Assembly: GCA_008180335.1 (NCBI GenBank)
Contig: VTEF01000002.1
Span: 733,307 to 797,306, forward strand
Direction: 5' to 3'
Source: Priestia megaterium
Lineage (GTDB): Bacteria > Bacillota > Bacilli > Bacillales > Bacillaceae_H
DNA length: 64,000 nt
The notes beneath the pieces are model-generated. The model made no database searches. It was not told the DNA's origin and saw only the letters and a program-made list of their open reading frames with translations. Position numbers and translations under genes: made by a program. This document shows, in pieces, positions 59,443 through 64,000 of the stretch (positions within the stretch are counted from its first letter, which is position 1; each line of letters opens with the position of its first letter).

Positions 59443-60675
59443 ATGTTAAACTTTGAGCGCAATATTGAAAAATATGCAGAGTTAGCGGTAAAAGTAGGCG
59501 TTAACATTCAAAAAGGCCAAGTGCTGCACATTTCAGCTGAAGTGTCATCTGCTCATTTCGTTCGCCAAATCGCAAAGAAAGCGTATGAAGCAGGAGCAAA
59601 ATCAGTAGAAGTCGATTTTCATGATGATTATTTAGTTCGGTTGAAGTATGAACAAGCAGCGGACGAAGTCTTTCAAGAGTTTCCAGCTTGGAAAGTACAG
59701 GCGAGGGAAGAACTTGTTGAAAACGGCGGCGCTGTTTTATCTGTTATTTCAAGCAGCCCTGATTTGTTAAAAGGAGTAGATGGAAATCGTATTGCTGCAT
59801 TCCAGCGTGTAAGCGGAAAAGCCATGAAGAAGTTTAGAGAAGCAATTCAGTCTGATAAGATCAGCTGGTCAATCGTGGCTGTTCCATCTAAGGACTGGGC
59901 GGCGAAAGTATTTCCAGATGTCCCAAAAGATCAGCAGCAAGAAAAGCTTTGGGAGGCCATTTTTAAATCTGTTCGTGTCGATCAAGAAGATCCTGTAAAA
60001 GCTTGGCAAGAACATAATGATACATTACATACAAAAGTAGATATTTTAAATGAGAAGAAATATGCAAAGCTTCATTATAAAGCACCAGGAACAGACTTAA
60101 CGATTGAACTGCCTGAAAAGCATATTTGGGTAGGAGCTGGAAGTGTAAACGAAGCAGGTCATTCATTTATGGCTAACATGCCGACAGAAGAAGTGTTTAC
60201 AGTACCAAAAAAAGATGGCGTTAACGGTCAAGTGACAAGCACAAAACCATTAAGCTATGCCGGCAATTTAATTGAGAACTTCACGCTGACTTTTGAAAAT
60301 GGAAAGATTGTCAATGTAACAGCGAAAGAAGGCGAAGAAACATTAAAACAATTAATTGAAACGGATGAAGGCGCAAAATACTTAGGTGAAATTGCACTGG
60401 TGCCGCACGGATCACCAATTTCACAGTCTGACATCATTTTCTACAACACATTATTTGATGAAAATGCATCAAACCATTTGGCAATCGGCAGCGCTTACGC
60501 ATTCTGCCTTGAAGGCGGCAAAACGATGTCAAAAGAAGAGCTAGCTGCAAATGGCGCAAACGACAGCATCACCCACGTTGACTTCATGATCGGCTCAGCT
60601 GAAATGGACATCGACGGCATCAAAGCTGACGGTACAGCAGAGCCTGTATTTAGAAAAGGGAACTGGGCATTTTAA
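59443..60675 (+). CDS. ampS: Aminopeptidase AmpS (M29 family)
   Basis: Metallo-aminopeptidase of 410 residues, the length of B. subtilis AmpS. M29 marks: N-terminal GVNIQKGQVLHISAEV, the metal region MANMPTEEVFTVPKKDGVNG with Glu ligands, FYNTLFDENASNHLAIGSAY with Glu/His, and HVDFMIGSAEMDIDG near the end. It trims N-terminal residues from cytosolic peptides, using cobalt, zinc or similar. ATG start after AAAGGGGATAGG. Its 3' flank is the left edge of the accessory region holding the integrase relic and the defence pair. Confidence 0.94.
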   Translation: MLNFERNIEKYAELAVKVGVNIQKGQVLHISAEVSSAHFVRQIAKKAYEAGAKSVEVDFHDDYLVRLKYEQAADEVFQEFPAWKVQAREELVENGGAVLSVISSSPDLLKGVDGNRIAAFQRVSGKAMKKFREAIQSDKISWSIVAVPSKDWAAKVFPDVPKDQQQEKLWEAIFKSVRVDQEDPVKAWQEHNDTLHTKVDILNEKKYAKLHYKAPGTDLTIELPEKHIWVGAGSVNEAGHSFMANMPTEEVFTVPKKDGVNGQVTSTKPLSYAGNLIENFTLTFENGKIVNVTAKEGEETLKQLIETDEGAKYLGEIALVPHGSPISQSDIIFYNTLFDENASNHLAIGSAYAFCLEGGKTMSKEELAANGANDSITHVDFMIGSAEMDIDGIKADGTAEPVFRKGNWAF

Positions 60676-60696
60676 CCACCTTAAGCCCTCGACTGG

Positions 60697-60881
60697 TCAC
60701 ATAGTAACGAATAAAGTATTTAATTTATCAGCCGCTTCTTGTTGCATACTGGGCAAGACGTGGCTGTATTGATTTAATGTGATTTGAATGGAAGAGTGTC
60801 TAACATGTTCAGAAAACACCTTTACATTGACATTTTGTTGAATCAGCATCGTCACATGTTATGACGTAAATCATAAAATCG
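60697..60881 (-). pseudogene. Tyrosine recombinase (integrase) C-terminal remnant
   Basis: Two minus-strand frames together give the catalytic end of a phage-type integrase: RFYDLRHNM, then after a break FSEHVRHSSIQITLNQYSHV and LPSMQQEAADKL. Present are the Arg-x-x-His box, a degenerate His-x-x-Arg region and the Tyr nucleophile (QYSHVL). It lacks about 300 N-terminal residues and has frameshifts, so it is dead. It marks a former integration point beside ampS. Confidence 0.75.
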
Positions 60882-61037
60882 TATAACAGGCAGTCAAAGT
60901 TTATTAGCTAATACTTTTTCAGTTCTTTTTAATGGGTTTATCAACACATCAAGAATATGAATAAATATTATAAATAAAATGAACAAGTGTTTAATATATA
61001 TCAAATGTATTTTGAATCTCTAAGGGTGGAAGATAAA

Positions 61038-62411
61038 ATGTTTATACGTAAACTAGAAATTGGTTCATTTCGAGGTTTGAATGATCTGGAACTTACTTTT
61101 TTGAAGCCAGAACATAATTATTTTAAAAAGTTAAGTCTTTCAATTTTAGTGGGAGAGAATGGAACAGGGAAGAGCTCTATATTTCAATTACTTACTAGTT
61201 TATTTAGCCCTACCCAATTTAAGTCGAATATGCAGCCTGATTGTAAACTTGAATATGAAATTAACGGCCAATATATCTTATATGATTCAAACGAAATGTA
61301 TCCAATAAATTATCCTGCAAAGATGATTGTATCTTCTTTCTCTGCCTTTGATCCCTATGATCAATGGTCGTATGTTCCTTTTAAACCTAAGTTAGAAAAA
61401 GCCTTAGAAAGAAATAAGGTGGAAGATATGACAAAATACATCCATCTCGGACCAAGTAATAGGGGCTATTCCAGCTTTGATAATGTAATTTTAGCCATTA
61501 CTAAATCACTTTTTATCAGGTCAGAAGATAAAAAGAAATTGAAATGTTATCATGATCTTCTGAATATAATAAAGTTTCGAAGAGCTAAAGGTTTAATAAT
61601 TAATCATGAGAGATTAAGAGAGATACCTAGACTTATAGAAACACTAGCTACTAAATTTCAGGGGATGGATAGAGCGATAAGAATATATAAAGAAATATAT
61701 GAAAAAACGTTGGAACTAAGACGAGAATCAAATGTTCATTTTCCAAATTACAGAAGGTTTAGACCGCGTGGTTTTGCAATAGCAGTGGAACAATTCAGCT
61801 TTGAACTTTCTGAATTATATAGCGAATATGTAAATTTGGACTTTATTGGACCAATGATAAAAGATGTAATTTTTGAGAATGAAAACGGAGATGAAGTTTT
61901 ATTATCGGAAATGAGTTCTGGTGAAATTACTATGTTATATCGTTTCCTGCCCCTTGTAATGGAGATAGAGGATAATAACATAATTTTAATTGATGAACCC
62001 GAGACGCATTTGCATCCGCGTTGGACGAGGAAATTTATCCCGTATTTAACCTCTTTATTTAGTGAATATGATGTGCATGTCTTAATAGCTACTCATTCTC
62101 CAGCAATTGCGTCTGATGTCCCTATGAAATGCATAGTAGGGTTAAGGAAGCAAGAGGGCCGTGTACATCAATATACACCTAGGGATAGAACACTTGGGGG
62201 ACATTCAAATGATATGTTACAGGATGTTTTTGAATTAAAAGAGTTATCGAGTATAAATGGACAAAAAAGTATTGAACAAATAATAGAAATTTTAGAACAA
62301 AGCCCTACTTCAAAACAAATAAAAGAAGCACAACAAATTTATAAAGATTTAAGTACAACTTCTGAGAAATATAGGCTGTACCAGAAATATAAGAGGTTTT
62401 TAGGTGAGTAA
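61038..62411 (+). CDS. AAA-family ATPase, PtuA-like (Septu-type defence)
   Basis: Protein of 457 residues of the RecF/OLD-like AAA ATPase group. Walker A GENGTGKSS at 39-47; an ABC-type signature SEMSSGEITML near 290; Walker B IILIDEPETHLHPRW near 315; and the His switch ATHSPAIAS near 350. The insertion between Walker A and signature (about 60-285) would be the coiled-coil/arm region. Paired with the HNH nuclease gene two bases downstream, this fits the PtuA sensor ATPase of Septu anti-phage systems. Start ATG 61038 has GGTGGA at six bases; upstream in-frame codons lack a site. An orphan OLD-like ATPase is the alternative. Confidence 0.75.
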   Translation: MFIRKLEIGSFRGLNDLELTFLKPEHNYFKKLSLSILVGENGTGKSSIFQLLTSLFSPTQFKSNMQPDCKLEYEINGQYILYDSNEMYPINYPAKMIVSSFSAFDPYDQWSYVPFKPKLEKALERNKVEDMTKYIHLGPSNRGYSSFDNVILAITKSLFIRSEDKKKLKCYHDLLNIIKFRRAKGLIINHERLREIPRLIETLATKFQGMDRAIRIYKEIYEKTLELRRESNVHFPNYRRFRPRGFAIAVEQFSFELSELYSEYVNLDFIGPMIKDVIFENENGDEVLLSEMSSGEITMLYRFLPLVMEIEDNNIILIDEPETHLHPRWTRKFIPYLTSLFSEYDVHVLIATHSPAIASDVPMKCIVGLRKQEGRVHQYTPRDRTLGGHSNDMLQDVFELKELSSINGQKSIEQIIEILEQSPTSKQIKEAQQIYKDLSTTSEKYRLYQKYKRFLGE

Positions 62412-62413
62412 CA

Positions 62414-63493
62414 ATGTGGAAAATTAGTGTATTAGAAGAACATCGTACATATATGTTTACAGATAAATTTGTAGAGGAATTATTACTGTGGGCATTCCGA
62501 AATAGGGGACTTTGTAAGCATGATGAGATCCTTAAAACCCGTATGAGTAAACAATTGAGAGCGTTGGTAAATAACAAGAAGTATAAAGATAATTTTAAAA
62601 ACTGTATGTTAGATCTTTCATGCTGTAAGCGTATTGGAAGTGTTCTTCAAAGCTTTAAAATATATACCAGTCAGTATCATCAGATTCTAAAAGGGAAAGT
62701 TAAACCGCCAAAATTACTGTGTGAAGAAACAATGCAAGATATTGAAAGTACTTTTGAATACTTGTATAAATCTCTGCTTAACAGCAAATTTTTTTGGGAA
62801 ATATATAATCCTAACGGCGTGTATAAAACTAGACAAGAGGTAAGAGCAGAACAAGGAAAACACAAAGTCTGCCCTTATTGTGATCAGAATTATATTACTT
62901 CCAATAGAAAGAGTAATATGGATCACTTTCTGCCCATTTCCCAATTCCCCTTTCTTAGTATACATTGGGCAAATCTAATTGTTGCATGCTCTACATGTAA
63001 TGGGATTTTAATCAAGGATAAGAATTGGTATATTCCAATTCTACATCCTTACTTTGATCCGATAGAAGAAGTACTTTATTTTTCTTTTAACAGGAGTGAT
63101 CGTCTTATAAAAGTTAAAGCTCGAACAGGCTTTTCGAATTTTGGTAAGTGGAAGATACGAGGAGAAAATATGATCACTTTATTAAAGCATACTGAATCTT
63201 ACGAAGGGCTTTGGATAGAAGTAGAAGATGAACAGAATAGATTAGAAGATAAAGTAAAAGAGTGTTATCGGGAATATAAAGATAGTTTATTATCTGATAG
63301 CACTGTTCTTGAAATCTTAAAGTGCGCCGTGGGTGTAAGGGAAATGGACCTGTTAAAAGTAAAACGACAAAAAGCATATACTAAATTAAAGTGGGACTAT
63401 GGGAAAGAGTATGTGCAGCATGAGGGGAAAGAATACATTGAATTTTTACGTAATGAGCAGCAGGAAATGTTCTCACAAAGAATAGAAGGTTAG
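62414..63493 (+). CDS. HNH endonuclease, PtuB-like (Septu-type defence)
   Basis: Protein of 359 residues with a central HNH/McrA-type domain: zinc pair CPYC at 153-156, catalytic-type DH at 170-171 in MDHFLPISQFP, NLIVACSTCN with the second zinc pair at 192-195 and Asn196. The flanking N-terminal 150 and C-terminal 160 residues are helical and not recognised. With the ATPase gene immediately upstream, it is the predicted PtuB effector that cuts DNA after phage sensing. ATG 62414 follows a weak GGTGAG site, so translation is probably coupled to the ATPase. Both genes are A+T-rich and flanked by mobile relics. Confidence 0.78.
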   Translation: MWKISVLEEHRTYMFTDKFVEELLLWAFRNRGLCKHDEILKTRMSKQLRALVNNKKYKDNFKNCMLDLSCCKRIGSVLQSFKIYTSQYHQILKGKVKPPKLLCEETMQDIESTFEYLYKSLLNSKFFWEIYNPNGVYKTRQEVRAEQGKHKVCPYCDQNYITSNRKSNMDHFLPISQFPFLSIHWANLIVACSTCNGILIKDKNWYIPILHPYFDPIEEVLYFSFNRSDRLIKVKARTGFSNFGKWKIRGENMITLLKHTESYEGLWIEVEDEQNRLEDKVKECYREYKDSLLSDSTVLEILKCAVGVREMDLLKVKRQKAYTKLKWDYGKEYVQHEGKEYIEFLRNEQQEMFSQRIEG

Positions 63494-63650
63494 TGAGAAA
63501 TTATTTTAAAGATGGGGTTAGGTGTAACTGGAGTTATAGCAATAGTCGGAGTTATAACTACTTTATGTTAACTTGCTACTTGGGAGTAGTGCTGGGACTT
63601 ATATGATGAAGAGACATTTGGTAATTACAGAATGGTATGTCAGCACTAAA
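63494..63650. other. Intergenic stretch, nothing recognised
   Basis: Short A+T-rich gap between the HNH gene and the IS3 relic. No gene or terminator recognised. Confidence 0.4.
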
Positions 63651-64000
63651 CTAGACAACTTTTTTAAGGTGCTTCCGTTTGTATTCGATCGGACTCACAT
63701 AACCCAATGTTCCATGAATGGGAATGTAATTAAACCAGTTTACATAGTCAGATAATTCTCTTGTTCATTCTTCTAAACTGGTAAAATGCTAAACTCTGTC
63801 TTAATAATTTTAAAGGTTGCTTCTGCCACGGCGTTATCGTAAGGGCAGCCTTTCATACTTAACGATCGCTTGATCTGGAACGCTTCTAGCACTTCGTCAA
63901 TAATTTTATTTTTAAATTCATTCCCACGGTCTGTGTGGAAATATTGAATCTTTCGCAAGTCCTTCTTAATGGAAGCAAAGGCACGATACACAAGGGCTTC
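63651..64000 (-). pseudogene. IS3-family transposase orfB remnant (runs off the window)
   Basis: The minus strand carries IS3 integrase sequence: IQYFHTDRGNEFKNKIIDE with a catalytic Asp, then SMKGCPYDNAVAEATFKIIK with the catalytic Glu, a small deletion/frameshift after KTEF, then in another frame TRELSDYVNWFNYI with a TGA replacing a Leu codon, and GTLGYVSPIEYKRKHLKK before the stop. So it is inactive. It differs from the IS3 remnants around the germination island. The 5' part lies beyond the right edge. Confidence 0.8.

Noticed and set aside
63573..63755. Plus-strand frame of 60 codons near the right edge
   Set aside because: It is antisense to the IS3 orfB remnant and has no ribosome site.
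1..64000. CRISPR array, rRNA or tRNA genes
   Set aside because: No regularly spaced direct repeats and no convincing RNA gene were found on reading both strands.

Overview
The window is a low-GC, Gram-positive, spore-forming Bacillaceae chromosome segment (Bacillus or Priestia type; species not determined). Evidence: a GerA-family germinant receptor operon, a YhcN/YlaJ sporulation lipoprotein, a GerT-like coat protein, strong AAAGGAGG ribosome binding sites with frequent GTG/TTG starts, TnrA/GlnR and CcpA-type operators, and many genes with clear Bacillus subtilis counterparts (odhAB, deoR, pdp, deoC, cdd, nupC, ampS, amtB-glnK).

Layout. 1-5.1 kb: the 3' part of a cobalamin-type ABC ATPase with a CbiZ-like tail, a GerT-like coat protein, a PAS-STAS protein and an acyl-CoA dehydrogenase-like flavoprotein. 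5.3-19.2 kb: a surface-glycan locus. It holds two small beta-rich proteins, four SDR/epimerase genes predicted to make a UDP-L-sugar (L-QuiNAc/L-RhaNAc type), four glycosyltransferase genes encoding several GT-A or GT-B modules, a sulfotransferase, and an exosporium-like jelly-roll protein. Two glycosyltransferases of different fold carry the same LamG-like N-terminal domain. I read this as a candidate spore-surface, possibly sulfated, glycan system. 19.5-31 kb: housekeeping and small unknown genes, including GrpB, an alpha/beta hydrolase, amtB-glnK behind a perfect GlnR/TnrA box, GNAT, DUF418, an SDR and OsmC. 31.6-35.8 kb: odhA-odhB.

35.8-43.1 kb is an insertion into the odhB terminator. 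The two halves of that terminator now lie 7.3 kb apart. Between them are the two outer ends of one IS3-family element, with related terminal inverted repeats and a 3-bp AGG duplication. Inside the element sit a complete GerK-type A-C-B germinant receptor operon, relics of a Tn3 transposase and an AdhE-like gene, an intact MetX-like hydrolase, and a BNR-repeat fragment.

43.2-60.7 kb is core-like: carboxylesterase, small proteins, a dicarboxylate symporter, an oxidoreductase/LysR divergent pair, the deoxynucleoside operon (deoR, pdp, deoC, cdd, nupC) with DeoR-type palindromes and a cre site, an AmiS/UreI-type channel behind a short overlapping upstream ORF, a PAP2 phosphatase, the sporulation lipoprotein and aminopeptidase AmpS. 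60.7-64 kb is a second accessory spot: a decayed tyrosine recombinase, an AAA ATPase plus HNH nuclease pair resembling the Septu (PtuA-PtuB) anti-phage system, and a decayed IS3 transposase running off the right edge. No rRNA, tRNA or CRISPR array was seen.
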